Below, piece after piece: positions 10,461 through 19,556 of a stretch of 64,000 nt of DNA. The notes below the pieces were generated by a model. The model saw nothing but the letters and a program-made list of their open reading frames with translations, was not told where the DNA came from and searched no databases. This DNA comes from Olivibacter sitiensis DSM 17696 (lineage in GTDB: Bacteria > Bacteroidota > Bacteroidia > Sphingobacteriales > Sphingobacteriaceae): NCBI RefSeq assembly GCF_000427965.1, contig NZ_ATZA01000020.1:19918-83917 (forward strand), written 5' to 3'. The position numbers and the translations under genes were made by a program. Every line of letters begins with the position of its first letter. Position 1 is the first letter of the stretch.

Positions 10461-10493
10461 AAAAGAGGGGCCTAAATTGGGGTCCCCTCTTTT
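10461..10493 (-). promoter_or_regulatory. Terminator-like hairpin in the rimP-nusA-infB leader
   Basis: On the minus strand AAAAGAGGGG pairs with CCCCTCTTTT (10 bp; further GG/CC pairing inside), followed by a T-run that ends about 10-20 nt before the rimP start. The promoter at 10505-10535 lies upstream of it, so the hairpin falls inside the operon's own 5' UTR. It may be an attenuator, or a terminator for the holin-like gene that also limits this operon. Confidence 0.65.
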
Positions 10494-10504
10494 TAAAGAT
10501 TATG

Positions 10505-10535
10505 CAAATATAAAGCTTTTCTTTGGGAATTCAAA
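10505..10535 (-). promoter_or_regulatory. Promoter of rimP-nusA-infB
   Basis: Minus strand: TTTG (10535-10532), a 19-nt spacer and TATATTTG (10512-10505). This is an excellent match to the Bacteroidota consensus. The predicted start near 10498 gives a leader of about 50 nt that begins right at the hairpin. Confidence 0.7.
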
Positions 10536-10601
10536 ATCTTTGAACCTAAGGAGAAAAGACATTCTTGCGGGCAAATTGCGCTTAAAGACAAAATCGCCCG
10601 T

Positions 10602-10955
10602 TTAGTCTGCCTTATTCGTGCCAAAGAGGCTACCAAAGATCATCTGGAAGAAAGCCGTCAATAATGCAAACAATGCCGCCCACCAAAAATTGTCTACCAC
10701 AAAATTGGGCTTTAGGAAATAACTCGTGAGCTGTACCATCAAAACAGTGATGATGAACGAGATCAATCCCAATGTGAGCAGGTTGAGCGGAAAAGTGAAA
10801 AATCGCAAAATGGTACCAATGGTGGCATTGACAAATGCGATGATAAATCCTGCTAATAAAGCATACAAGAAACCGGAAACATGTGCTCCGGGTAGGATAT
10901 AGGCAGCTAACAAAATGCTTATTCCCGTAATGAAAAGGTCTACTATAAATTTCAT
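10602..10955 (-). CDS. Phage holin family 4 (YvlD-like) membrane protein
   Basis: 117 aa with four predicted transmembrane helices (about 4-24, 31-52, 55-80, 88-112) and the pattern of the Phage_holin_4_2/YvlD family: GFLYALLAGFIIAFVNA and LPLNLLTLGL-like segments. The family is widespread in bacterial chromosomes and there is no phage context here, so the holin name is historical. The function is unknown. It is monocistronic, upstream of the rimP operon on the same strand. Confidence 0.85.
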   Translation of the reverse strand: MKFIVDLFITGISILLAAYILPGAHVSGFLYALLAGFIIAFVNATIGTILRFFTFPLNLLTLGLISFIITVLMVQLTSYFLKPNFVVDNFWWAALFALLTAFFQMIFGSLFGTNKAD

Positions 10956-11125
10956 TTTGATGTCGATTAATTATTGTTTTATGTAAAGTAAAAAAAAGTA
11001 CGTTTTGTTTGAACGGAAGATTTTTTTTCTTGTAGAAATTTAATTTGGATATTTTGTCGCTGTTTGGCTTCTGCGCTGAATAGATCGATACACGCCATAA
11101 AAAATGAAATTCTAATTACTTGTAC

Positions 11126-11133
11126 TATATTTG
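11126..11133 (+). promoter_or_regulatory. Possible promoter -7 box of the lactonase gene
   Basis: TATATTTG lies 35 nt before the lactonase start codon. No clear -33 TTTG is visible 19-21 nt upstream. Confidence 0.35.
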
Positions 11134-11168
11134 GAAAATATACTAAAGGTTTAATCATAAATTTATAT

Positions 11169-12302
11169 ATGTCGCACTTGCTTAAAACCACGATTTGCTT
11201 GGTGTTTTCACTATTGACCTATGGTCTTTCCATTGCGCAAACGTATAACTTGTTGGTGGGTACTTATACCAAGCCATCTGCAGGAGAGGGAATTTACGTG
11301 TATTCATTTGACGGAAAAACAGGAAATGCTGTTTTCCGGAGTATGGTACGTACGGAACATCCTTCCTTTTTAGCCTTGGCAAACAGCAAGCGGTACCTAT
11401 ATGCTGTCAATGAACAGGGCAACGGCAAAGGAGCGGTTAGCGCCTTTTCGTACAATCGTTATAGTGGAGAATTACGTTTTGTAGATAGCCAGTATACCGA
11501 GGGCGATGCGCCATGCCATATTTCCATTGATAAGAAAGACCAGACGGTTGTCGTATCAAACTACAGCGGGGGAAATTTGAGTGTCTTTGGCGTTGAACCC
11601 AATGGTACCTTGTCTCCCATAGTGCAAAAAGAACAGTACTATGGTTCCAGTGTCAATCGCGACAGGCAGGAAAAATCCCATGTTCATTCGGCTTTTTTTA
11701 CACCGAGCAACCAACAGCTCTTGGTTCAGAACTTGGGTACGGATAAGATCTATATCTATCCATTTAATAAACGGGATAGAAAAAGGCCGGTGGAGTTGGA
11801 TAAGGTAAAAGAGATAGACGTGAAGCCAGGAAGTGGGCCCCGACATGTTGCCATAAACAAGAAGGGAAACCATATATACTTGGTTACCGAGATGATTCCT
11901 TTGGTACAGGTTTATAAAATGGAAAAAGGAACCTTTGATCTGGTGCAGGAAGAGAGCATTGTTGAATCGGGCTTTGCGGGCACGGTGGGGGCTGCGGACA
12001 TTAAGCTGAGTCCGGACGGAAAGTTTCTTTATGCCTCCAATAGAGGAGATGCCAATGACATGAGCATTTTTTCGATAGACAAGAAAACTGGTAAGCTCAC
12101 CTTTTTGAAGCGGATATCGACATTGGGCAAAGGTCCGCGAAATTTTGCGATGACGCCAGACGGCAAGTATCTGCTTGTGGCACATCAGTATACAAATGAT
12201 GTCGTGGTGTTTGCGCGCGATAAGAAATCGGGATTGCTTGAATATACCGGAAAGAAAATCGAGGTGGGAGCGCCCGTTTGTTTGGTCTTCGATAAATTAT
12301 AG
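11169..12302 (+). CDS. Secreted lactonase-family (YbhE-type) beta-propeller
   Basis: 377 aa from MSHLLKTTIC; Met codons further upstream lack a signal peptide in frame and are rejected. The signal peptide ends near LSIAQ. The rest is a seven-bladed propeller of the 6-phosphogluconolactonase/Lactonase family (LLVGTYTKPSAGEGIYVY at the N-terminus, GPRHVAINKKGNHIYLV, GPRNFAMTPDGKYLLVA, and final GAPVCLVF). An exported location argues against a pentose-phosphate role and for hydrolysis of an extracellular or periplasmic sugar lactone. It sits 11 bp before the LacI regulator and upstream of kduI/kduD, so a uronic-acid-linked role is plausible but inferred. Confidence 0.85.
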   Translation: MSHLLKTTICLVFSLLTYGLSIAQTYNLLVGTYTKPSAGEGIYVYSFDGKTGNAVFRSMVRTEHPSFLALANSKRYLYAVNEQGNGKGAVSAFSYNRYSGELRFVDSQYTEGDAPCHISIDKKDQTVVVSNYSGGNLSVFGVEPNGTLSPIVQKEQYYGSSVNRDRQEKSHVHSAFFTPSNQQLLVQNLGTDKIYIYPFNKRDRKRPVELDKVKEIDVKPGSGPRHVAINKKGNHIYLVTEMIPLVQVYKMEKGTFDLVQEESIVESGFAGTVGAADIKLSPDGKFLYASNRGDANDMSIFSIDKKTGKLTFLKRISTLGKGPRNFAMTPDGKYLLVAHQYTNDVVVFARDKKSGLLEYTGKKIEVGAPVCLVFDKL

Positions 12303-12313
12303 ACCAATATGCC

Positions 12314-13372
12314 ATGGCTGTGGGTAAAAAAGAACAACGTTCCAAGAAAACGGGGGCCAGTATAGTAGATATTGCCGAGGCGTTGAACATATCTGCTGCC
12401 ACGGTGTCGCGCGCGCTTAATGGTCATGCTCGCATAAGTGAAGAGACAAAAAGGAAGGTCAAGAAGAAAGCCCAGGAAATGGGCTATGTTGTCAATCGAA
12501 TGGCTTCCTCCCTTCGTAAAAATCGCTCGGGTATCGTGGGCTTGATCGTGCCCAGGATATCCATGCATTTCCATACTGTTTTCATTACTTCTTTACAGCG
12601 TCTGCTTCAAGAGGCTGGATATCGCCTAATGATTGCCCAATCGGATGATGACGGCACCTTGGAGCGAGATTTGGTGGAAGCCATGTTCTCATCCAGGGTA
12701 GATGCATTGGTTATTTCTCTTTCCCTGACATCGGAAGACTATAGCGTTTTCGACAATTTCATAGAAAATCGAATCCCAGTGGTCTTTTATGACAGGGTGC
12801 CGCTGAAGCCGATACCTTATACATACACTTTTGTAGGCGACGATTTTGGAGGAGGATATGCGGTAGCTCGGCATTTGGCAGGCTTGGGTGCAAAGAAGAT
12901 CGCTTACATCTCAGGTCCGCTGAGCTGTAACTTGTATCGCGATCGCACGCTTGGTTTCCTAAAGGGCCTACAGGATGAAAGTCTGTCACTCAAAGACGAG
13001 TGGGTGTTTTATCAAGAGCTGACGGTAGAAAATGCACGGAAAAGCATAGAGCTGCTCTTTGCTAAGCGTACGAAGCCCGATGCCATCTTTGCCGCCAATG
13101 ATAATACCGCCATTACCATATTGGAATTTGCTAGAAAAGAGAGGATAGCTGTCCCCCATGATTTGAAGATAGTGGGGTATAGCAATGATCCCAAAGCAGC
13201 TATTATCAGCCCGGCTATAACGACCGTAGACCAATACCCCGAAGAAATGGCCAACAAAGTGTCCCAACTCATATTGAAGGTGCTTCATAAGCAAGAGCAA
13301 TTAACGGAAAAGCCCTTGCCAGTGGTTACTCCTGTACAGCTGCTGATTAAAGGTAGTACGGACAGGGCTTAG
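12314..13372 (+). CDS. LacI-family transcriptional regulator
   Basis: 352 aa. The N-terminal helix-turn-helix and hinge helix run from IVDIAEALNISAATVSRALN to about residue 70 (residues such as ISEETKRKVKKKAQEMGY are typical). The periplasmic-binding-protein-like sensor domain follows, with TTVDQYPEEMANKVSQLIL near the end. It probably senses a uronate catabolite and controls the adjacent kduI-DUF4861-kduD genes; the inverted repeat at 13400-13413 is a likely operator. It appears co-transcribed with the lactonase gene upstream. Confidence 0.93.
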   Translation: MAVGKKEQRSKKTGASIVDIAEALNISAATVSRALNGHARISEETKRKVKKKAQEMGYVVNRMASSLRKNRSGIVGLIVPRISMHFHTVFITSLQRLLQEAGYRLMIAQSDDDGTLERDLVEAMFSSRVDALVISLSLTSEDYSVFDNFIENRIPVVFYDRVPLKPIPYTYTFVGDDFGGGYAVARHLAGLGAKKIAYISGPLSCNLYRDRTLGFLKGLQDESLSLKDEWVFYQELTVENARKSIELLFAKRTKPDAIFAANDNTAITILEFARKERIAVPHDLKIVGYSNDPKAAIISPAITTVDQYPEEMANKVSQLILKVLHKQEQLTEKPLPVVTPVQLLIKGSTDRA

Positions 13373-13399
13373 TGTTTTTGGTCTGTTTTGATTTCTTTG

Positions 13400-13413
13400 T
13401 GTAAACGTTTGCA
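13400..13413. promoter_or_regulatory. Candidate LacI-family operator before kduI
   Basis: TGTAAACGTTTGCA is a near-palindrome (12 of 14 positions) centred on CG with AAACGTTT, the classic LacI/GalR/CcpA half-site arrangement. It lies 117 bp before kduI and just after the LacI-family gene. A weak promoter (TTG 13477-13479, TAAATTTT 13500-13507) is downstream of it. Confidence 0.6.
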
Positions 13414-13529
13414 TAGTTGTGTCGTAAATACTACCTTAGCTTTCCAAAGGCCAATTTGCCCAGATAATGAATTGTCTTGCATAAGAGTAGACTGTCTGAT
13501 AAATTTTACCAAACATAACAACTTATAAC

Positions 13530-14372
13530 ATGGGGATATTATATAATAGCCGATATGCATCTAGTCCCACGGAGGTGATGGGGATGGATACAGAAGCTTT
13601 ACGCGATCATTTTTTGATAGATAAACTTTTTGTTGCTGATGAGATTCATTTGACGTACACGCATTTTGATCGCTATATAGCTGGCGGGGCGATGCCGGTA
13701 GCTGGAGGGCTGCCCCTGGAGGCGATAGCGCCTTTAAAAGCCGATTATTTTTTGGAGCGTCGTGAGTTGGGGCTTATCAACATTGGCGGAGCAGGCAGGG
13801 TGGAAGTTGATGGGCTAGTCTACGAAATTGGTCATAAGGAGGCGCTCTATGTAGGCCGTGGCTCTAAACTTGTGGTGTTCAGCAGCGATGACAGCAACAG
13901 TCCAGCCAAGTTTTATATCAATTCTGCGCCTGCCCATTGTTCCTATCCTACAAAAAAGGTGACCAAGGCCGAGGCCGAAATCGTAGAGCTAGGTTCGTTA
14001 GAGACAGCCAATCATAGGATTATCAATAAATTGTTGATAGCGGGTGTAGTGGAAACCTGCCAGCTGCAAATGGGGATGACCGAATTGAAACCCGGCAGCG
14101 TATGGAATACCATGCCCGCCCATACACATGATAGGCGTATGGAAGTTTATTGTTATTTTGAGGTGCCCCAGGGACAGTCTGTGTGTCATTTTATGGGAAA
14201 ACCCAACGAAACTAGGCATATATGGATGCAGAATGAGCAGGCCGTTATTTCGCCACCCTGGTCTATACATGCCGGTGCAGGAACTTCAAACTATACTTTT
14301 ATATGGGGTATGGCCGGTGAAAACCTGGATTATGGCGATATGGATGCTTGTGCTATCACGGATTTGAAATAG
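13530..14372 (+). CDS. kduI: 5-dehydro-4-deoxy-D-glucuronate isomerase
   Basis: 280 aa. KduI converts 5-keto-4-deoxyuronate (released from unsaturated galacturonides) to 2,5-diketo-3-deoxygluconate. The bicupin fold carries the metal-site segment [18 protein letters not shown] near residue 195, with the expected His and Glu ligands. The N-terminus [21 protein letters not shown] is typical. It is the first gene of kduI-DUF4861-kduD, each 14-34 bp apart. Cytosolic. The next enzyme in the pathway, KduD, is two genes downstream. Confidence 0.97.
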   Translation: MGILYNSRYASSPTEVMGMDTEALRDHFLIDKLFVADEIHLTYTHFDRYIAGGAMPVAGGLPLEAIAPLKADYFLERRELGLINIGGAGRVEVDGLVYEIGHKEALYVGRGSKLVVFSSDDSNSPAKFYINSAPAHCSYPTKKVTKAEAEIVELGSLETANHRIINKLLIAGVVETCQLQMGMTELKPGSVWNTMPAHTHDRRMEVYCYFEVPQGQSVCHFMGKPNETRHIWMQNEQAVISPPWSIHAGAGTSNYTFIWGMAGENLDYGDMDACAITDLK

Positions 14373-14406
14373 GAATAGTTTGAGATCAAGGAAATAGAAG
14401 CTGAAT

Positions 14407-15537
14407 ATGGAGAAGATTTTTAGGGGCATAATGCTATGCCTATTATGTACGGGACTATTATCTTGCGCGGATCGCAAAAGCAGTTATATCGTCGTTTCTA
14501 ATGCCCTAGGAGTGGACAGAAAGGAGCTCGTAAGCATTGATTATGTCTCTTTTAAGGATGCTTTTGGAAGTGATACCGTGTTTCGTTTAATGGAACAGGG
14601 GTCTGGCAAGGAATTGCCGTATCAATTGGAAAGGCTTGGAGGGAAGGAGGTCAAGAATGTATTGGTATGGGTTGAGCTTGCTGCCAATGACAGTATTCGT
14701 ATTGAAGTAGAAAAGGCAGCTGCGGCGCCTGTTGAAGCGCGGACCTATGCCCGTTACGTGCCGGAGCGAAAAGACGATTTTGCTTGGGAAAACGACAAAG
14801 TTGCCTTCCGTATGTATGGCAAGGCCTTAGAAGACTTTCCTGCAGAAAATGCACATGGCACCGATGTATGGGCCAAACGGACATCAAAATTGGTAGTGGA
14901 TGAATGGTACAAGACCGGCGATTATCACCAGGATCATGGAGAAGGGTTGGATTATTATTCCGTAGGTTTGACCTTGGGAGCAGGAGATATTGCTCCTTTT
15001 GTGAACGGGAAGATTAGCTATCCTAAGCACTACAATCGATATGAATTGTTGGATAACGGACCATTGAGGAGTACGTTCAAGTTGTTTTATGAGCCTTGGA
15101 ATGTAGGTGATAAGGAGGTGGTGGTAGAAAAAACGATCAGTATAGACGCTGGCTCTCAACTTAATAAAGTGGAGGCAGTATTCCGTTTTGATGGACAGGA
15201 TGTACTGCCCGTGGTAGCAGGCATTGTATTGCGCGGCGATAAGGGGCAGGTTATAAAAGACCAAACCAAAGGCATTGCGGCCTATTGGGAGCCGCAACAT
15301 GATGACGATGGGATTTTGGGAATAGCCGTACTCTCTGCCGTTCCTGCAACGAAGATATTCGAGGAGGAAGAACAGCTGTTGTCACTTTATACCGCTAGGA
15401 ATGGAGAGCCCATCACCTATTATAATGGAGCGGCTTGGAATAAAGCCGGGAAGATAAAAACGGAGGAAGAATGGACAGAATACTTGGAGGACTATTTGCT
15501 CAGATTGAATCAACCATTGATTGTAACGGTTAAATAA
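14407..15537 (+). CDS. DUF4861 family lipoprotein
   Basis: 376 aa with a lipoprotein signal peptide ending LLSC (Cys20). The body resembles DUF4861 proteins, which often travel with pectin/uronate genes in Bacteroidota and carry long beta-strand segments. Conserved-looking stretches include VWVELAANDSIRIEV, KDDFAWENDKVAFRMYG and HGEGLDYYSVGLTLGAGD. No biochemical activity is established for the family that I can name. Its place between kduI and kduD suggests a surface or periplasmic step on unsaturated uronic-acid oligosaccharides, which is inference. Confidence 0.85.
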   Translation: MEKIFRGIMLCLLCTGLLSCADRKSSYIVVSNALGVDRKELVSIDYVSFKDAFGSDTVFRLMEQGSGKELPYQLERLGGKEVKNVLVWVELAANDSIRIEVEKAAAAPVEARTYARYVPERKDDFAWENDKVAFRMYGKALEDFPAENAHGTDVWAKRTSKLVVDEWYKTGDYHQDHGEGLDYYSVGLTLGAGDIAPFVNGKISYPKHYNRYELLDNGPLRSTFKLFYEPWNVGDKEVVVEKTISIDAGSQLNKVEAVFRFDGQDVLPVVAGIVLRGDKGQVIKDQTKGIAAYWEPQHDDDGILGIAVLSAVPATKIFEEEEQLLSLYTARNGEPITYYNGAAWNKAGKIKTEEEWTEYLEDYLLRLNQPLIVTVK

Positions 15538-15551
15538 AAATAAGAACATAT

Positions 15552-16322
15552 ATGGGAATAATTGATAGTTTCTCTTTGGAAGGCAAAATCGCCTTAGTGT
15601 CGGGATGCAAACGTGGCATAGGCAAGGGAATGGCCATCGCGCTGGCGCAAGCGGGTGCCGATATCATCGGCGTGTCGGCCTCTTTGGAGCTGGAGGGTAG
15701 CGAAGTGGCCCAAGCTGTACAGGCCGAAGGAAGGAAATTTTATGCATATCAATGTGATTTTTCGAATAGAGAGTCGTTATATCTATTCATAGGGAAGTTG
15801 AAGGTAGACCACCCTGTCATTGATATTTTGATCAATAATGCAGGTACGATACTACGCGAACCGGCAGTCAGCCATAGCGACGCCTACTGGGATGAGGTAA
15901 TCGGCATCAATCAAACGTCGCAATTTATCCTCACGAGGGAAATAGGGCGAGATATGGTGGCCAGAGGGTATGGCAAGATTATTTTTACGGCTTCTCTGCT
16001 CACATTTCAAGGGGGCATTAATGTGCCGAGTTATGCGGCCTCCAAAGGGGCTGTTGGGCAGCTGACCAAGGCATTCGCCAATGAATGGGCTGGAAAGGGT
16101 GTGAACGTAAATGCAATAGCACCTGGATATATTGCCACGGATAATACAACAGCGCTTCGTGCTGATGAAGCTAGAAGTAGATCCATTTTGGAGAGAATAC
16201 CTGCAGGCAGGTGGGGCACGCCAGAGGATTTCATGGGCCCCGTGGTGTTCTTGGCCTCCGATGCTTCGTCTTACGTACACGGCACCATTCTCACCGTCGA
16301 TGGTGGATGGATGGGTAGGTAG
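15552..16322 (+). CDS. kduD: 2-dehydro-3-deoxy-D-gluconate 5-dehydrogenase
   Basis: A 256-aa classical short-chain dehydrogenase. KduD reduces 2,5-diketo-3-deoxygluconate to KDG. The Rossmann glycine motif is GCKRGIGKG (about residues 18-26), NNAG lies near 95, and the catalytic Ser with YAASKGAVGQLTKA (YxxxK) near 160. The ending ILTVDGGWMGR is typical of KduD. It is the last gene of the operon. No KDG kinase or aldolase is in the window, so those steps must be encoded elsewhere. Confidence 0.95.
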   Translation: MGIIDSFSLEGKIALVSGCKRGIGKGMAIALAQAGADIIGVSASLELEGSEVAQAVQAEGRKFYAYQCDFSNRESLYLFIGKLKVDHPVIDILINNAGTILREPAVSHSDAYWDEVIGINQTSQFILTREIGRDMVARGYGKIIFTASLLTFQGGINVPSYAASKGAVGQLTKAFANEWAGKGVNVNAIAPGYIATDNTTALRADEARSRSILERIPAGRWGTPEDFMGPVVFLASDASSYVHGTILTVDGGWMGR

Positions 16323-16353
16323 ATAGGGGTCGCAAAAACAAGATAGATTGGCA

Positions 16354-17493
16354 TTAGGCGAGAGATTGCACTTCGTCGATTATCTGCATATAATACGCCT
16401 CATATTGAGGCAGAACATACTTCAGGTCGAAATCTTGAGCTCTCTTGAAGGCATTTTCCTTGAACTGGCTCAAGATCTCCTCATTGCTGAGGATGTATAG
16501 TGCATGTTGGGCCATGGCATCGATATCGCCTATAGGATCTATATATCCGGAGAATCCATCCTGATTTAGTTCTGGCAGGCCTCCCGCGTCGGACGAGATA
16601 ACCGGTACATGGCAGGCCATGGCCTCCAAAGCAGCCAGCCCGAAGCTTTCGGATTCGGAAGGAATGAGAAAAAGATCGGATACAGATAGGATATCCTCAA
16701 TGGCATCCTGTTTGCCTAGAAAACGGACGTCATTGCACACATCAAGCTCGCGGCAGAGTTGCTCCGAATAAACCCTATCTGGCCCATCACCCACCATAAG
16801 CAGCTTACAAGGGATCACATCCCTTACCTTGTGGAATACTCGAATGACGTCTTGGGTTCTTTTGACTTTCCTGAAATTGGAAGTATGTACCAAAATGCGC
16901 TCATTTTCCGGAGCAATCGCCTTTTTGAAATGGTCGGCACGTTTGCGATGGAAACGATTGAAATCTATAAAATTGTAAATGACTTTTATGTCGCGCTTGA
17001 TGTCAAAGTGGGCAAAAGTATCCTCCCTAAGATTGTTTGATACCGCGGTGACACCATCCGATTTATTGATAGAGAAAGTAACCACGGGATTGTAGCTAGG
17101 ATCTTTTCCCACCAAGGTAATATCTGTGCCGTGAAGGGTGGTGACGACAGGGATATGGATGCCATAAGTTGCCAGTATTTGTTTAGCCATGAAGGCAGCC
17201 GAAGCATGGGGAATAGCATAGTGAACGTGCAGGATATCCAGTTGCTCAAATCTTACTACATCTACCAGCTTACTTGCCAGCGCGAGTTCGTAAGGGGGGA
17301 AATCAAATAGGGGGTACTTGGAAATGCTTACTTCATGATAGAACAAGTTGGCGGAAAAGAAATCCAACCGCGCGGGCTGGCTATAGGTAATAAAATGCAC
17401 CTGATGCCCATTCGCCGCAAGTGCTTTTCCCAACTCGGTGGCAACCACACCGCTTCCCCCAAAGGTAGGGTAGCATACTATTCCTATTTTCAT
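16354..17493 (-). CDS. bshA: N-acetyl-alpha-D-glucosaminyl L-malate synthase
   Basis: 379 aa, a GT-B retaining glycosyltransferase (GT4) that makes the first intermediate of bacillithiol from UDP-GlcNAc and L-malate. The start MKIGIVCYPTFGGSGVVATE is diagnostic of BshA. The C-terminal sugar-nucleotide motif is ESESFGLAALEAMACHVPV (EX7E, about residues 280-300), followed by SDAGGLPEL. It indicates a bacillithiol-based thiol buffer, common in Bacteroidota. It is convergent with kduD and lies downstream of the beta-lactamase-fold gene, with no strong terminator seen between. Confidence 0.95.
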   Translation of the reverse strand: MKIGIVCYPTFGGSGVVATELGKALAANGHQVHFITYSQPARLDFFSANLFYHEVSISKYPLFDFPPYELALASKLVDVVRFEQLDILHVHYAIPHASAAFMAKQILATYGIHIPVVTTLHGTDITLVGKDPSYNPVVTFSINKSDGVTAVSNNLREDTFAHFDIKRDIKVIYNFIDFNRFHRKRADHFKKAIAPENERILVHTSNFRKVKRTQDVIRVFHKVRDVIPCKLLMVGDGPDRVYSEQLCRELDVCNDVRFLGKQDAIEDILSVSDLFLIPSESESFGLAALEAMACHVPVISSDAGGLPELNQDGFSGYIDPIGDIDAMAQHALYILSNEEILSQFKENAFKRAQDFDLKYVLPQYEAYYMQIIDEVQSLA

Positions 17494-17645
17494 TGATTTT
17501 TCTACTATATATTCAATAACAAACTATTCCGTAAAGGGTTCTGCTGGGTAATCAATCTTCTATAGAAATTCGATATGCCCCTAGACCACTAAGAAAAGCA
17601 AAGTAAAGGTATTTTTCTGCCAATAATGTTGTGCAGAAGTCACGT

Positions 17646-19436
17646 TTAATTTGCTTGGCCTGATGTTTTTCCACGCATGGCCAAATAGATCGCGTCTTCT
17701 ATACGAGATCGGATATTCATTTGTAAAAGTTTGGTGCTGACTTCGGGATGAACCCTGTTTGAAAGAAATATGTAAGTCAGCTGATTGACTGGGTCTATCC
17801 AGATACAGGTACCGGTATAGCCCGTGTGGCCAAAGGTAGCTGGAGAGGCAAATTGCGATGGATAATGCTTTGTGGTGTCTGGATCCCATCTATCAAAGCC
17901 AAGCCCCCTGCGGCTCACCGCAGAATAGCGGGAAGTGAAGGCGTCGATGGTTTCTGGTTTCAGGTAGCGCTGCCCTCCGTAAGTCCCTTTGTTGAGCAAT
18001 AGCTGACCGTACTTTGCTAAATCTGAGGCGGTGCTAAATAGTCCGGCATGGCCAGAGACGCCATCCACCATTGCCGCCCCCTGATCATGCACGTAGCCTT
18101 GTAGTAAGGTTTTGCGAAATTCCTGATCGTTTTCTGTGGGCACTATCTTTCCTTTTGGGAAAAATAGCCGCGGTTGGAAAGTACTATGGTACATGCCTAA
18201 TGGTTTGTAAAAATCCTTTTTTACCAGTTCATTGAGTGCTTGGTGGGTCACCTGCTCAATGACGGCTTTCATCACGTACATGCTGATGTCGCTATAAACG
18301 TATTCGCCCTGTGTTTTCAAGGGTGATTCCATCATCTGTTTCCACATGACATCCTGAAAATAGCCCTTCCGTATATATATGCCATCGGCCAATTTGGTGG
18401 GATAAGCACTGGACGAATCCCTGCTCGTATCTTTTGGTTGCAAATTTTTATAGAAAGGGATAAAAGGGATGAAACCAGCTTGATGCAGCATTACATCGCG
18501 GAGCTTTACATTAGCCTTATCTTGGTAGTTTTTTCGTATATCCGGAAGATAGGTTCCCATTGTCTCATCCAGGTTTATTTTGCCTTCTTCTGTGAGGTGC
18601 ATTACTTCCAACGTCGTGGCAGCTATTTTGGTGACGGAAGCCATATCGAAGAGATCGTCTACTTTTGTGGCTACTTGCTTGTCGTATGTATGATAGCCGT
18701 AAGCTTTCTCAAAAATGACGTTTCCATTGCGGGCTACCAAAACGACGGCACCGGGAAAGGCTCTCGCAGAGATTCCTTCCTGTACAATTTGGTCTATGCT
18801 ATCTGTCATTAAGGTGCCATCTATACCCTCCGCTTCGGGTTTGCCATAACCCAACCGTGTTTTTTCGGTCGAAAAACCCATTCCAGCAAAATAATGCTCA
18901 TTGATGTCTATTGGGAGCTTGTCTTTTATAGTAGTGCCGCCAAATAGTGCAGAGGCAACTTGAGAGGCACTCTCGGGCCGTGTATCATTTGTCCATATAG
19001 TGGGCAAGGAAGTTTTGTCAAATTGATTCAAGTAACTGAAATCGGCAAAGACTGCCAAAACCAAAGAGTTATTCTTGGTCAGGATAGATAACTTGTCTAA
19101 CGTTTTTCTATTTATGTTATCCTGATCTATCGAGACAATGAACGTATTCCCCTTTTTTTCGGTATAATTATGCGCATCTTCCAAGGTAATGGATGCTACA
19201 CTGTCGTATTTGGCCAGCTGTGGAAGGAGCGATAAATGGTCATCCTTACATAGATTGAGATAGAAAAATTGCTGATGATCCAAATCTGCAAATGGAATAG
19301 TTTGCCCCTCGTTGTGAAGCAGGATGAGGCTGGCTGACGGTGCTTGTTCGGTTTTTTGTTTCACTTGGGCGCAGGCCGTCAATATGGGAAGGATGAAGAG
19401 CGCAATAATGTATAGTCGATAAGTGAGGACTTTCAT
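17646..19436 (-). CDS. Lipoprotein serine hydrolase with GH3 C-terminal-like N-domain
   Basis: 596 aa. The lipobox is LTAC (Cys22). Residues about 35-200 resemble the C-terminal (fibronectin-adjacent) domain of GH3 beta-glucosidases, ending VASALFGGTTIKDKLPI. The beta-lactamase/class C-like domain follows: SVTK (SxxK nucleophile, near 270), YSD at the YxN position, and HTGYTG near the end. Bacteroidota often have a ~1000-aa GH3/beta-lactamase fusion beside bshA; here the GH3 catalytic barrel is missing. The role is probably hydrolysis of a cell-wall or lipid ester; the substrate is unknown. It could also be read simply as a serine hydrolase with an unknown N-domain. Confidence 0.8.
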   Translation of the reverse strand: MKVLTYRLYIIALFILPILTACAQVKQKTEQAPSASLILLHNEGQTIPFADLDHQQFFYLNLCKDDHLSLLPQLAKYDSVASITLEDAHNYTEKKGNTFIVSIDQDNINRKTLDKLSILTKNNSLVLAVFADFSYLNQFDKTSLPTIWTNDTRPESASQVASALFGGTTIKDKLPIDINEHYFAGMGFSTEKTRLGYGKPEAEGIDGTLMTDSIDQIVQEGISARAFPGAVVLVARNGNVIFEKAYGYHTYDKQVATKVDDLFDMASVTKIAATTLEVMHLTEEGKINLDETMGTYLPDIRKNYQDKANVKLRDVMLHQAGFIPFIPFYKNLQPKDTSRDSSSAYPTKLADGIYIRKGYFQDVMWKQMMESPLKTQGEYVYSDISMYVMKAVIEQVTHQALNELVKKDFYKPLGMYHSTFQPRLFFPKGKIVPTENDQEFRKTLLQGYVHDQGAAMVDGVSGHAGLFSTASDLAKYGQLLLNKGTYGGQRYLKPETIDAFTSRYSAVSRRGLGFDRWDPDTTKHYPSQFASPATFGHTGYTGTCIWIDPVNQLTYIFLSNRVHPEVSTKLLQMNIRSRIEDAIYLAMRGKTSGQAN

Positions 19437-19556
19437 GGAATGTGTGGTTTTGTATTTTGTATATATGTGTAAAAATAAGACTTTAAAGTAAAATTACGTT
19501 AAGTAGCCATACTGTCGGTTGGAAAATTTTCCAGTAAATTGAACAAGCTCTCAAAA

